DNA of 64,000 nt. Origin: Pholiota molesta. Taxonomy: Eukaryota; Basidiomycota; Agaricomycetes; Agaricales; Strophariaceae. The notes under the pieces were generated by a model. The model worked only from the letters and a program-made list of their open reading frames with translations. It was not told the DNA's origin and ran no database searches. This document shows, one piece after another, positions 1-11,677 of the stretch (within the stretch, counting starts at the first letter, position 1; every line of letters begins with the position of its first letter). Both the position numbers and the translations under genes were made by a program. The stretch lies in the NCBI GenBank assembly GCA_014925825.1, contig JACGCK010000121.1:62001-126000 (forward strand). The letters are read 5' to 3'.

Positions 1-238
1 GAATGTAAAGCCGGGGCCCGCGATCGCCTCGGAAGGGGAAGGAGCTGGGAGCGAGATAGATGTGGTTGGAAGATCAAGAAGCCGAGAGGCATGGCATGAC
101 GGTGGCAGGTGGAGACAAAAAATAGGCTGCCGCCGTCGCCTGGTCCGCGAGGCAGCTCACACCGCTGTTCCCCCGCTCTTGCCACTCCACATATTTTAAT
201 CTTCTCCCTCTGCTCTACGTCTTGCTTCCCTTTGGGCT

Positions 239-2690
239 ATGTCCACCACAAAGCCCGGTGCGCCTGCGATTCCAACGTTGTCGCTGCCGTCCATTCCTGG
301 TTCATTCCCTACTATACTCCCTACAAGTTCTACTCATGCTAACCCAGGCACTTCTTCCTCTCCGCCCCCAGTTCAGTCCCCGGCTACGCCTGTGTCGCCG
401 ATACCTGCCCCCATCACCACCACCACATCTTCGACCGACACGAGCACCACTACCTCCACCACCACTACATCCAGCTCCACCGACACCACCACCACCACCT
501 CTACGACCAGCAACACCGATACCACGACCAGTACCACCTCGACGAGCACTAACACCACCTCAACATCCACCACCCTTCCACTGACGACTTTGTCCTCGAC
601 GTCAACAAGTACATTCGCATCTACCTCGCTGTGAGTTTTTCCAACTGTTTGGTTACGTCTTTTTCGTTCTCTGGGTTTCTATTTTTGCGCTTCCACTCTA
701 TTTGCGCGCAAGAATCATTCACTACTATTCATATCGTGGTCCATCGATACTATTCTCGGTGTCTGCCTCGGCTGGGTCATTCGTGTAATCGCGCGTCATC
801 TATGCTTCTGGTCTGCCGAGGACGCAGACCAGGCCCTACTCGGTCCTGCCTTTTCGTTCGTCGGGAACGTTTTGGCGTGCTACACCCTTACTAGTGGACA
901 TATCAGTATCCTTGAAGATCGGGTTTCAGCAGGATGCTTATGCACCACGAGGGCCGACTATCTAGTGGCCGATACTAGTACTTTTTCTCCATGTTGCGAC
1001 GCGTCGCATGCTATGTTTTCCATTTTCCGGGCCGTACCGGATACCACTCGCCATTCTCGAGCGGAATGGCTAAGTCTGGTTCTATTCAAGGCATAGATGG
1101 GTATTCGTTGGCGGCTGCTTTTTTGATGTGTCGTGGTCTGCTGCTGCGGACGTAACTCCTCGCAGATTATTTTCTCCTTCCCAGAGTCGAACTCGACTCT
1201 GATAAAAATGAGAGGATGCTTCGAAGCCTGACGTCATTCCACAGGCGACTGTCCTCGGAGCGCTTTTCCCGGTTTTTCCCGGTTCTTTTCTGCGTTGTTT
1301 TTCTGGACATCTCGACAACAGATTTATTTGTTTTGCTGTTTTGCTACCCTTTTTTATTTTACCCTGTGTTCCGTTTTCTTGTGCTCTGCTTTTTAGCGCC
1401 CATAATTCTATGACATGTCGCTGACATATTCGCGTGCAGACTGACATCCAATGGCCAGACATTCACCACGCTGGTGATGGTCACCACGGTCATCCAGCCT
1501 GGCGGCGTCGTCACCTCCGCACCTGCGCGCACCAGCCCTCGGGACACTACAAATACAGGCGCCATCGTCGGCGGCGTCGTCGGAGGTGCGTCTCGTCTCC
1601 CCACCCCCCTCTTCCCTCACTCATCCCTTCTCATCCCTTAATCTTACTCCCGCACAGGCGTCGGCGGCCTCGCCCTCCTCCTCCTGCTCATCTTCGTGCT
1701 CCTGCGGCGGCGCAGCAGCAGGAAGGACGACTTCGACGGCAACTTCGACCCCGCGCACGTCGGCAAGGGCGGCGCGGGTGGCGCGGGCGGGGGCACGCTC
1801 CCGCAGATGGGGCTCGAGGACGACGACGGCGTCGGCGGGCGCCTCGCGGCCGGCGCGGAGGGCGGCGGCATCATCTCGCCGTACTCGTACAACCCGAGCG
1901 CGAACAGCGCGTCGCTGCAGATGTCGCAGTCGCAGTCGCACGCGGGCTCGGGCTCCGGGACGATGCCGCTCCTCGCGGGGGCGGGGGCGGGCGCGATGTA
2001 CGCGCAGCGCCGCGTGTCGGCGGCCACCAGCCAGGGGCAGAGCCAATACAACAACGGCAACGGCGGCGGGGCGAGCGCGTCGTCGTACTACCCCGGCACC
2101 GCGTCCTCCGAGGCCGCCGGGCCCACCTCGGCGGGCGCGTTCTCCTCCGAGGGCGGATACGCTGTCCCACAGCACACAACGGGCTCGTCCGCGGGCGGGT
2201 ACAATAACAACTACCCCGCGGGCGCGATGGCGTACCCCGGCCCGGGGACCGCAGGGAGCTCGGAGCACTCGTCGGGCGGGTATGGGAGCGGGGGGATGTA
2301 CGCGCGGAACCCGCGCAGCGCGAAGGAGATCGAGGCGCTCGGGCGCCAGGCGCGCGTGATGAACCCGGATGATCAGCATAACGCGTACCTGGCGCACGGG
2401 CCGTACCCGTCGTCGTCCGCGGGGGGCAGTACTACAATACCACCACCACTCCGCCGGCCGTGTCGTCGTCCGAGGGCGGCGGCGGCGGTGGTGTACCGGA
2501 GGCGCTAAGGCCGGGCCCGCAGCGCGCGGGGTCGGCGGTGGTGGTGCACCAGGACGGGGGGCGCGTGGTGCTCGGCGGGAAGGGGCGGGAGGCGCTGGAG
2601 GAGGAGGGGGAGGAGCAGCTGCCGGAGATACCGCCGACGTATGATAGTCTGCTGGCGGGGCGGGAGCGCGCGGCGGGTGGGCGGGAGTAA
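239..2690 (+). CDS. SKG6-type single-pass membrane protein with Ser/Thr-rich ectodomain
   Basis: Three exons are inferred: 239-630, 1440-1585 and 1658-2690. The ATG at 239 opens a Pro/Thr/Ser-rich ectodomain that is nearly pure Thr/Ser from about residue 60, which suggests heavy O-mannosylation. A Gly/Leu-rich membrane span lies around residues 170-192 and is followed by three Arg. The cytoplasmic tail is Gly/Ser-rich and ends with the motif LPEIPPTYDSL, typical of fungal SKG6/Mid2-like proteins. I see no clear signal peptide. The tail changes frame around 2356-2429: either one base is missing in the G6 run at 2421-2426, or a 74 nt intron (2356-2429) is removed. With the frame fixed the protein is about 523 residues. 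A cell-wall or polarity role is inferred from the family only. Confidence 0.75.
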
Positions 2691-4789
2691 GGTAGTGGGC
2701 GATGAGAGGGCAGGAGGAAGGTGCGTGGAGTGTGGGGTGGGTAGGATGAGGATGAGGTGTGAAGATGGGGTATGGGGGTTAGAGGCGCCGTGCGTTTTTG
2801 GACGCCCACGTCGGTGTTGCTTGGCCGGAACGAACGCGCACGATCTCATCGGTTATCTTTCGAGCAAGACGACGCACCCACGCCTCGCTTTGGTAACAGG
2901 AGTAGTGCTCGCTGGACCGTGGATCGAAACGACGGCCGACGACATACGTCTGCCGTGTGTCGACGTTGCAGACGGACGGCATTGCGCTTAGCTGAATTTT
3001 CCGACGAAGACTTTGATGCTGGATGTCCTTCCTCCCGCCTCCGTCGCCACATACCTCTGGAGCCTCTTCTTTTTTATTTCGATTGTTCTATTGAAGCGAT
3101 TTGTTTTGCTTGCCCCGTTCATTCCACGTTTTTACTCTATCTACTTCCTGCCTTACCTGCCGCCCCTGTTTGCTGCCCGCCATCTCGTCGTTGGTTCCTG
3201 CTTAACCTTTATTTCGTTCGGATTTATGTAGCGTATTACCCTTATTCCCGATAATTATTCCATGTTCACCTTTCTTTTCCTTTCTTTTCCTTTTCATTCG
3301 TCATCATCCATCCCACCTTGACAGTTCCTCTCCGTCCCTTCCGTTTCCCCTCATCCTGATTCCTGAAAGACGTATCACGCCCCGACGATCGAATGATCCT
3401 TGATGCATGCATGACGGACAACCACAAAAAAATAATAACGTTATTAGATGTCGTACTTACTGCGAATGCATTATCTTATTGCATGGTTGGATTCGTTGGC
3501 GTCTATATCTGCGTGGAAGGAGGATGCGTGCTCTGTAGGGTTTTGTGGTGCGTCCGAGTGGTGATTTCTGTGTGTTTGGATTGACCGTGGATGAACATTG
3601 AAGATGAAGTCTGGAATCTAGATAGATGGTTTGTCGCCTAGAGCGTAGATAGAGCCTCAGAGATTTTGGACGAGCTTGCTGAGAGGGTTCATGTATGTTG
3701 GCGCTGGCGTCGCCAACCGCCGTTCGTATAAAAATAGAAATGGGGCACGGACGGAGGAGAAAAAATAAGGGGGTGGGGTGACGTGACGTAATACGTAATG
3801 CCAAGAGAAATGTTTAGCGATGGCAACGTGGAGCCCGTTGTGGAGTTAAATGCGACGCTAGATATCTGGCGCTTAATGGGACTCCAAACTCAAGTGGCAG
3901 GCTTCAAGGTGGAAGATTGCGAGCTGAGCAAGCGCTCTGGTGAAGCGCGAGTTGGTTCAGCATGTGGGGAGGCTGTAACGTCGGGGAGAGCACACCGTGC
4001 GTGTGTACTGTGTACGGCATATCAGTCCGATGAAATTTGAATGGTCTTCTTCTCGCAGGCTGGTGATTATTGTGCTGTTGCTGCTGCTACTTGAACCTCA
4101 TGCCTCGATCGCCGCCAGGCGAGTTCTGCCCGAAAAAACCTCACTGTTGTTTCATCTCTGAGGTCTTTACTGTAAGCATTTATTAGCTGTTCAGAAAGAC
4201 GGTCCTTGAGTTGTACGCACGAATGTATGCGCCCAAGAGCGCAAAACAGAGCTCGAAATGACATTTATTCCCTGTCCATGAACGACATCAGCAAGGAGAA
4301 TGAGAGATCTTGCAACGGATAGTAGCAAGCTTGGCCATGACGGGCAAGTTGGGGCCGTCGTGAGCAGCGATGGGTGATTTGTCCCGGGGTGAGCGGAGTA
4401 TACTTATCTCACTACTGCGTCGAGGGCAAAACATGAACCCGTTCGTCGCTGCGGCGCACGTCATACTACAGCCCCCAAAAGACATGCCTGCCTGAGCATT
4501 GGTTGCACTATCTGTCGTTCTTGTTGGGAAAAGGGATAGAGAAGAGGATGTTGAGATGGCTTTCAAGGGACGGTGAAGACTGCCCTGACGATGTATTTAA
4601 GAATGGGTCAAAACGGCAAGTTCCCATCACCAGAAATGTCAAATAGTTCCATCAAATTCCGCTGGGAAGGATGGGGCTATGTAATATGTATGTCGTTATA
4701 AGGAATGTATTCTCCTATATCTCCCTCTTGCCCCTTCCCCTCATTCAACTGACAGGAAGCTCGCTTTCCCCCATCCCCTCGTTATCACC
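2691..4789. other. Intergenic, no supported gene
   Basis: This 2.1 kb stretch holds only short open frames without family motifs or coherent splice structure. The first part (to about 3350) is pyrimidine-rich and probably contains the 3' UTR of the SKG6-type gene. The last few hundred bases carry CT-rich patches expected of the promoter of the gene starting at 4790. Confidence 0.5.
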
Positions 4790-6123
4790 ATGGCTGGCAT
4801 CTGGGCTCGTCACCCGCGCTACGCCGCGCTCGTCGCCCTGGCACTCTTTACCACCTTCTACCTGCTCACACCGTACAGCACCGGCGCGCACAGGCCGCGC
4901 ACGCTCTACGACGGCGACCTCCCGAGCCGCGTCGAGCGCTCGAAGAACATCTACGACAAGCTGCTGAAGAACAGGCAGGGCCTGATCAAGCGCTTTGGCC
5001 CGTCGCCGAACTCGATCGAGCTGTACGTGGCGGGCTCCTATTTCCCAGGCGCGAAAGCTGACTGACGTGTCGCACAGGTTCCCTGCTGATGTCGCCCCAT
5101 GGCCCCCATATACTGTCTGTAAGTCGTGTTTCGTGGTTGCTTTCGTTCTGGTGTCGTGAAAGTACTGATTTGGCCGTCAACAGGGGATTTCTTCCCTGCA
5201 GCATTCAACTGCCCACATGAGGTAGAGCGCCTCGGCGCCCTGGGTGACGGAGGCAAATGGGTGTGTGGTCTCTCGCGCGTTGCGGAGAAGAAGGACTGTG
5301 TCGTCTACTCGTTCGGTACGTCACAACCTGTCCTACCATCGTCGGCGGAAAACTGACACCAAACGATAGGTATCAATCTGGAGTCGTCGTTCGAGGCGGA
5401 GATCCTGGACAACACGGACCACTGCCAGGTCTGGGGCTACGACTTCAGCGTCAAGTCGTTCGGGCCTGAGATCCCCCGCAGTCGCGCGCACCGTACCCAC
5501 TTCCAGGCCGTCGGCCTCGCTGGCTCGGACAAGACCGGTCCCAACGACGACCCCAAGATGTACACCCTCGAGAGCCTGATGAAACTGAATGGCCATACCC
5601 ACATCGACATCCTGAAGATTGACATTGAAGGCTGGGAATTCGAGACCCTGACCACCTTGCTCAAGCCGTACGTGAACTCCGGGCGCCCCCTCCCCTTCGG
5701 CCAGCTCCAGCTCGAGATTCACATCTGGAACAAGTCGTTTGCCGAGTTCCTTGAGTGGTGGGAGATGCTCGAGGCAGCTGGACTGCGCCCCTTCTGGACC
5801 GAGGTAAATATCAAAATCTCATCCTCTACTACATCTTCCTTTCCGCGACAGCGTTGCTCATCAATTGTCCTTTCTTTTCTCCTTCCTACTTAGCCCAACT
5901 TGGTCTACCAAAACTACAACAGGAATAAGCGGACGCCCGATCTCGCGGAGGTACGTCGATCTACGTCTTCCGCATCACTCTATTATGCTAATGAAATGCT
6001 TCCGTGCCGCAGTACTCCTTCCTCAACGTCAAGGGCGACAATGTCTTTATCCGCGATCCAAAGCCTGAAATCGAGGGCGACCGCCCCATCGGCCACCCGC
6101 ACGGCCCGACTCGCGACGACTGA
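4790..6123 (+). CDS. METTL24-like (FkbM-type) methyltransferase, membrane-anchored
   Basis: Six exons are inferred: 4790-5022, 5078-5118, 5184-5315, 5370-5803, 5894-5950 and 6013-6123, giving 335 residues in consistent phase. A short N-terminus is followed by one hydrophobic segment (about residues 10-27) that looks like a signal anchor, so the enzyme domain should face the secretory lumen. The domain starts with a conserved CPHEVERLG..GDGGKWVC block, continues with a YSFGINLESSFE strand, and has an HIDILKIDIEGWE motif near residue 215, as in METTL24/FkbM methyltransferases that bind S-adenosylmethionine. The acceptor substrate is unknown. The ATG sits in a good context (ACCATGG). Confidence 0.8.
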
Positions 6124-6305
6124 GCCGCTCCGATCCACCACCCCCGCAAGACCGCGTTGTATATAAGTACATATACCCCTCCCCCCCCCTTCCCCCACCA
6201 CCACCCCCTTACCTACATTATCCCCGGCGCACGCGCGTTGCCGCCAGTGCTGTCCTATAAAAGAGGAGAAGAGCTTCTGGTTTAGTGATATGGATGGATT
6301 GATCT

Positions 6306-6462
6306 GATTTAGCTCTGAGGTTTCATTTTCGCCACGCCTACTTATGTACTGCGACTAGTGTCTATAATGCGTTATCAATATAATACCTATACCATCCCAT
6401 TCCGTGCTGTTGCCTTCTTAGGTGTGATTTTAGGCCTTCGGCTGGGAGGTGAGGAACGAAGC
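6306..6462. repeat. Direct repeat, upstream copy (pairs with 8297-8480)
   Basis: A segment beginning GATTTAGCTCTGAGGTTT and running past GTGTCTATAATGCG recurs at 8297-8480 with small indels and substitutions. Similarity fades after about 160 bases. The two copies bracket the LINE relic. They are too long and too diverged to be a target-site duplication, so a local duplication is more likely. Confidence 0.7.
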
Positions 6463-6485
6463 CAGACCACGTCGGGCACCGCAGC

Positions 6486-6528
6486 CGCGACGACTGAGCC
6501 GCGCCGCCGCCGCCGCCGCAAGACCACC
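6486..6528 (+). repeat. Echo of the methyltransferase 3' end
   Basis: The bases CGCGACGACTGAGCCGC, followed shortly by CCGCAAGACC, repeat the stop-codon region of the methyltransferase gene at 6112-6154. Between them this copy has gained a run of CCG triplets. It looks like a remnant of duplication of the gene's 3' end and carries no gene itself. Confidence 0.5.
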
Positions 6529-6760
6529 TACAAAACGAAGAGAAGAGGAGAGCTGCCAGCATCTCAGCAAAAAGCAGTTTTACTACGTAGGCTTGCCCAA
6601 ATATAATCCACACACAATGGATTTCAGCCCGAGTACAAGTATGCGAAAACCATTATAGAGACTTCTATCCATCTTGTAATGTGGTTACGATTATTTTATA
6701 CCCATTCTAATGCTTCAGAAATGTTGTGTACCCATACAAGGATATCAGAATCATTGCATT

Positions 6761-6783
6761 GGTAAGGTAAGGTAAGGTAAGGT
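6761..6783 (+). repeat. (GGTAA)n microsatellite
   Basis: Four perfect GGTAA units plus GGT. Its position at the 3' side of the LINE fragment suggests it is the element's terminal simple repeat. Confidence 0.85.
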
Positions 6784-7880
6784 TGTACCCGGTACGGTCC
6801 ATTGCTGAACACCGGGGTCCGAGAGCATCCCAGCGGTGCGGTGGCCGCCTTCGTCTCGGGCCCATATTCCCCTCTTTGACGAGCTTTCCATATTCCAGGA
6901 CGTCTATCGCGGAGAGGAGGTCTGGGCGCATACTTAGGGTTCACGGAGTGCCAGTTAAAATTGTAGGAATGTAGAACTCATAATTACAGGACTGTAGTTG
7001 TTGGAACATGAATGGGATATTTATCAAAGACTTCCAGGACGTCGTATGTAAATTCAGCTAATCTTGCAATGCATTCCCGTGATGATATCAATTCTTTTAG
7101 GCATTGGGTGAGATTTTGCTGCTGAAGGTTCAGGGGAACTCCACTTAATTCTGTCACATCTGAGATGAACTGCTCGCGAAGCAAGGTAATCTCAGCATTC
7201 TCTATACATTCAAGCAATGCATGTTCAGGAGATTCCACTTTAGTTTCACAGAAGCGACATAGTCTGAACTCCTGTGGGATAGTAGGTCGACGCCACCTTA
7301 GTCTTTCAAGGGCAAGGCAATGTCCAGAAAGTACCAAATTTGTAATTGCCTTTCTGTGGTTGAAGTTTGCGACATTTAGATAGTGTCGGAAATGCAAAGT
7401 CTTCTGGACCAATTTGCCATCTTTCTCGGGTTCCTTTCGTCCTGTAAGTAGGTAGGTTCTGGAGGAATTATCTATGAACTGTTGCAGCTGCTGTCGTAGA
7501 TTTTTCTCAATAGAGTCAATTAATTTGTCAATGCTCACAGCAGAGATTTCATTTAAATTCAGTTGGCAGTCATTGGAAGGCAGGCTATATAGAACATATT
7601 GGATATCCATTATCCAGCACTGTTTTCCTTCTTTTGCTAGCCGTATTGAATCTCTGAGAGCATGATGTACATATGACTCTTTGGGCATTTGTAGTAGATA
7701 TTTCAAGTACCGCAGTGCATAGATAATCCTCCTGTAGCGTATAGGGACAATGGCAGTTTCCGTGAAGAGAAGCGATGTTGGGCATTTTTCTCCAACGCTC
7801 AGCATCCTGCGTATAAAATGTTGCTGAACATCCTCCAATTTTGCTAGGAGAGGGAGATCATTGTATGGCTACAAGATATT
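6761..7880 (-). pseudogene. 5'-truncated non-LTR retrotransposon (LINE) 3' fragment
   Basis: The main open frame (6984 to about 7868, minus) encodes roughly 290 residues resembling the C-terminus of a basidiomycete LINE polyprotein, downstream of the reverse transcriptase core. It includes a CCHC knuckle, CRFCETKVESPEHALLEC. The frame is closed upstream by a stop near 7867, and no RT catalytic motif is present, so the copy is 5'-truncated. At the other end lies (GGTAA)4GGT at 6761-6783, which on the element's strand is a TTACC repeat of the type found at LINE 3' ends. The copy is immobile. The exact ends are uncertain. Confidence 0.65.
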
Positions 7881-7955
7881 AGAGAATACAATGAAATTCA
7901 TTAGTGAGGTTTTCGTAAGCTTTCCAAGGACTTGTAACTCTCAAATTCTTCGCGT

Positions 7956-8189
7956 AGGATTCCAGCTCCAGAAACCCTTGTAATGGTCACTTGCCATTCT
8001 AATGGATTCTATTGTAGAACTGCCTTGCAAACGTCAGAAGTATTCCGAGCATTGTATGGTGAGTTATGACATTGTGTAGGATTCCAACCCTCGTAATGAT
8101 CACTTGCATTCTAACGGATTCTATTATAAAATTGCCTTGCAAACATCAGAAGTGTTCCGAGCATTTCATGGTGATTTATGACATTGTGA
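7956..8189. repeat. Imperfect tandem duplication, about 115-bp unit x2
   Basis: Copy one (7956-8077) and copy two (8078-8189) both begin AGGATTCCA, share GCCTTGCAAAC.TCAGAAGT.TTCCGAGCAT, and end in TTATGACATTGTG. They differ by substitutions and an indel near the start. There is no coding content. Confidence 0.75.
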
Positions 8190-8296
8190 TAAAGCCTCTA
8201 TTACCCTATAATTGCGACCAGTGTATGGGATCTTAGCAGAACATATAAGATTCCTCCAACTAGTGTAGAGGGCGCTTTTTTGGCGATGGACATGCT

Positions 8297-8480
8297 GATT
8301 TAGCTCTGAGGTTTATCTTCGCCCGCCTACTTGTACTGCGACTAGTGTCTATAATATGCGTTATCAATATATAACAGCTACTTATACCATCCCGTCCCGT
8401 ACATACTGGTGCCTTCTTTCGTTGGACGGCGTTTGGACGGCGTTTGGCCATTTAGTTGGGAGGTGGGGAAACGAACGAGG
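8297..8480. repeat. Direct repeat, downstream copy (pairs with 6306-6462)
   Basis: This is the second copy of the repeat described at 6306, with the same GATTTAGCTCTGAGGTTT start. It extends through GGGAGGTGGGGAAACGAACG, which parallels GGGAGGTGAGGAACGAAGCC in the first copy. Nothing supported as a gene follows until 9477. Confidence 0.65.
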
Positions 8481-9476
8481 AGTGCCAGTGGAGGTTTTTT
8501 TGTTTTTGATGGTTGGCGGTTGCTGTTGGTGACGTCAAGGCGAAGATTTTTAGAGTTGGCTGAGAACATGACATAGATGCGCTCAGATCTTTATGTAGGG
8601 TGGCAAGCTGATGCCAGCGATGGGCGGCTCGGGCCAGCCCTGGCCAGCCATTGCATTCGAGCTCAACTGCGAGCGGGAGCACTGGGAGACGATCATGACA
8701 ACCGCCCCGTTGCCACTCTCCGTGCGCACTGCGGAGTGTGGGCATGTGCAACCAAGCCGCCTCCGTTGTTAAATATCATATTTACTTACGCTAGAGCCTA
8801 GAATATCAGAAATCTGCATACGTATGTAGTTTAGTTGATGTAAAAATCGAACTGTGAGTCTCAAGTTTCTGACCTACAAACATTCAGTACATTACTTATA
8901 ATACTTACAAAGGTACTTACTTAGCGCCTTCGAGAAAACAGAACCGTTGCCGCCAAAAGTACTCTATCATCATCTCAATTCCCGGGAGCCTCACTATAGC
9001 TTTTAATATATATAATGCAAAGCGGAAGAACTTCTGAAAGAAGAGCGACATCGGGAAAGATAAAAGAAAGACACAAGAGAAGAATAGCCGATGATTCGCC
9101 CAATCCGGATCAGGGGTGCAACCAACCAACGACGCCGGGAATTGTGATACATATGAAGGGATGAGGAAAATGCGGCGGTCGCGTGTGTGTTGTGTCTATA
9201 CCAAGCCTTTCCGCTGGGACTCGTCGTGCACGTTCCTCGCCCCCACCGCCATATCACTCCCAGCTTCGCTCCTTCCACGAGCCCCTCACACTCTTTGGCT
9301 GCGCACTTGGTTTTCAGTTGCTACACTCTTTCAACAGACCCATTCATTGGCCCCGTCGTACGATATATCGCGTTGAACGCATCGTCGCCTTCTGACTTAC
9401 TGCATCCCAACGCTTGCAAGCCTATAACAACCCTCTGTTTCCTGGTGCCTTGCCAATCACTTTCAGGAAACTCAAT
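8481..9476. other. Intergenic, no supported gene
   Basis: Only short unspliced frames without recognisable motifs occur on either strand. The last 250 bases are CT-rich, as expected of the promoter and 5' UTR of the MARVEL gene. Confidence 0.5.
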
Positions 9477-10324
9477 ATGCAGCTCGATTTCCCCATAATC
9501 CGGATGGGACTCTACGGACTCCTAGTGCGCGCTCAATTTTTTTTCTCGTTAAATTGGAGGGTGATGCCCTGGGACTCACTCAAGCTCCCAATTTTTATTA
9601 TGCCAGACCTTTTGGAGCTTTGTGCTCTTCTGCCTCGCCGCGACGAGGCTGAACTACACAACCCACCTCCCGAAAGGCGATCCTCTGAACGGGGGCAGGC
9701 CCTTCTATGGTGCGTGCAGTGGCGTCGCCTGTTGTGGGATTTTCGTAGCTCACAACGTGCTTGCCTGGTGTGCGCAGACCCGATCGTTGTGGAGGTCCTT
9801 ATCACGACGCTGATGACCATGCCGTTTTCGATCTTCATGTGATTTGTCCATTTCACTTTGCCTTCCACAAATCTCCATGTGCTGATTAGCCTGCTTCATT
9901 TTCATATCTAGTGCTTTGTCAATACACAAGCGTTGGGAACACCCCGTCGTATCGACATTTCTCGCCGAGATTGTAGGCCTCAGTGTTCTCTGGATTTTCT
10001 GGATAGCTGGCGCAGCGGGCACTACGGTAAGTCGCTCTCCCCAACATAAAATCCAGCTCGCCTTTTGCAGAACCACGATCGACTGACGCAATTGCACGCG
10101 CATTTTAGAACCCATGGGGCGACCTGGGCTGGTGCCAGCAATTTGAGGCGTGCCGCGTGCTCTCCGCCCTCGTGGCCTTTGCCTGGCTGGGGTGGCTCAC
10201 GCTCACCGCGCTGCTCGCGTTCAGCCTGCTCTTCAGCATCGCCAACAAGGCGGCGTTCGAGCCCCTGCACGGGCGGTGGAACCCGCGGCAGAGCCAGTAC
10301 ACGGACAACGTCGTGCGCGCATAG
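9477..10324 (+). CDS. Four-transmembrane MARVEL-domain-like protein
   Basis: Five exons are inferred: 9477-9524, 9607-9709, 9778-9838, 9912-10026 and 10109-10324, giving 180 residues in phase throughout. The product has four hydrophobic segments: one starting at MGLYGLLTFWSFVLFCLAATRL, one around VEVLITTLMTMPFSIF, one around EIVGLSVLWIFWIAGAAG, and one around VAFAWLGWLTLTALLAFSLL. A loop with WGDLGWCQQFEACRV precedes the last helix, as in fungal MARVEL-like tetraspan proteins. A role in membrane or vesicle organisation is family knowledge only. The short cytoplasmic C-terminus is hydrophilic. Confidence 0.75.
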
Positions 10325-11677
10325 AGAGGTGCTGCGCAGTGTCGGAGTGGAGTTAGCGGGTCGACGGGTGAGTGTTTCCGCCCATTTGCGGAGTGTCAGT
10401 GACGGCGGTTGACGTGGATTTGGCTTGGAATAGATTATTATCGTCGGCGTGTGCGTGGTGTGCTTCGTCTTTTGGTCCCCTGTTGTAATTTTATTCTGGC
10501 CCGTGGAAGTCTGTCGCAAAGGTGGCAGTTTATACCCTCATCCCATCCACTCCTTCCCCTACCCCATTGTTGTCTGTGTTGTTTGTGTTACTGCTCGGTG
10601 ACGTGTAACTACTCTAACCTCCTCATTCTTTAAAAAGAACGTTTGTGAGTGAATCATACGATCTGTATTCTGGTTATTTTGCTTCCGGGAACGGAGAGGA
10701 CACGCCTGGAGTGTATTGTAAGCGAGCATAGCAACTGGGTGCACACTGCACACGTCAAAATGCCGAGGTGGCATAAAGTGTCGAAGACACGTTGGTAAGA
10801 TCCCCCACGTAGCTCGTTGCTTTATTTGGCCAATTTTCGGAATACTGAAATGCATAAACAAATGTGGACGCCACTATGCCAGTAGTGGGAAGACTAGCGC
10901 TATATTTAGAGATTGTAGAGCCGCCGTAGGTATCTTACATAGATTAGGGCGCATGAGACGCTGAGTTGTGGGCAGTGTGCGTAATGGAAATTTGACTTGA
11001 ACAGGTGGACGCAAGGAGAGGCGGTGTCGAGATAAATAGTGGAAAGCGGTTGACATTTTGAACTAGTCTATCCAATGAGTAATTCGTGTAGTTCTTGAAA
11101 GACCAGGGAGATGAGGATGAGCTTGGGATGAGCGGCTGGAAAAAGGCGTAAGCAAAGGCGGAAAGGATACAACTTCCTGGTATGACTCTTATTACGTCGT
11201 TGTTTGGTACCAAATCTTGGAAACACCGTTCCCGATGCCACCTTTTGTATTGAATTCCTTGTCACAGATATGTGGCAGAGAAGTACAAGCGACAGAAGTT
11301 CTCTCAGAAGTTCTGTCGCTTGTACTTCTCTATGTCATTCTTGCCCACTACATAAGGATTTCTTTCGACAAAATCTAAATTCGCATATACCATGCACATT
11401 TTTTTTGGTTCGTATAATGACTTGTTTTTCGTACGATGTCGGAAGATTTTGGTTCTGTAGCGAGTTAATTCTTAGCAACAATGTACAAACCTTCGTAGCA
11501 GCCTATAAGAAGTACGGGGCAGCAAGATATGGTTAAAAACGAAGTGAGAAACCGTTGCATCTCGCACACTGGATCTGCACACCATCTGGGGCAACACAAA
11601 TTGGAGCGCCGTACCCACTGGATCCTAGTCCCGCATGCCATGAAAGGTAAGCGCTGGGTAAGCGCCGGCGATGCCCT
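10325..11677. other. Intergenic; contains one perfect inverted repeat
   Basis: No gene is supported on either strand in this 1.35 kb stretch. The only clear structure is the palindrome at 11277-11331, listed separately. Confidence 0.5.
11277..11331. repeat. Perfect 21-bp inverted repeat with 13-nt loop
   Basis: Arms 11277-11297 and 11311-11331 are exact reverse complements (outer bases AGAGAAGTAC... and ...GTACTTCTCT), separated by 13 bases. Transcribed in either direction it would fold into a strong hairpin. It has no T-tract and lies far from any gene end I can support. Confidence 0.9.

Noticed and set aside
1434..2397. Several long overlapping frames on both strands across the SKG6-type exon
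   Set aside because: They are shadows of a GC-rich coding exon: Arg/Ala/Pro-only translations without motifs. Only one frame gives the membrane span and the YDSL tail.
2772..3254. Long plus-strand open frame after the SKG6-type gene
   Set aside because: Composition is random, no motif or splice signals connect it to other exons, and several overlapping frames are equally open.
4288..4566. 92-codon minus-strand frame upstream of the methyltransferase
   Set aside because: No ATG start (TTG), no homology I recognise, and no plausible partner exon.
6306..8480. Reading the flanking direct repeats as LTRs of an element containing the LINE fragment
   Set aside because: The copies have no TG..CA ends, no target duplication, and are well diverged, and the interior protein is LINE-type, not LTR-type.
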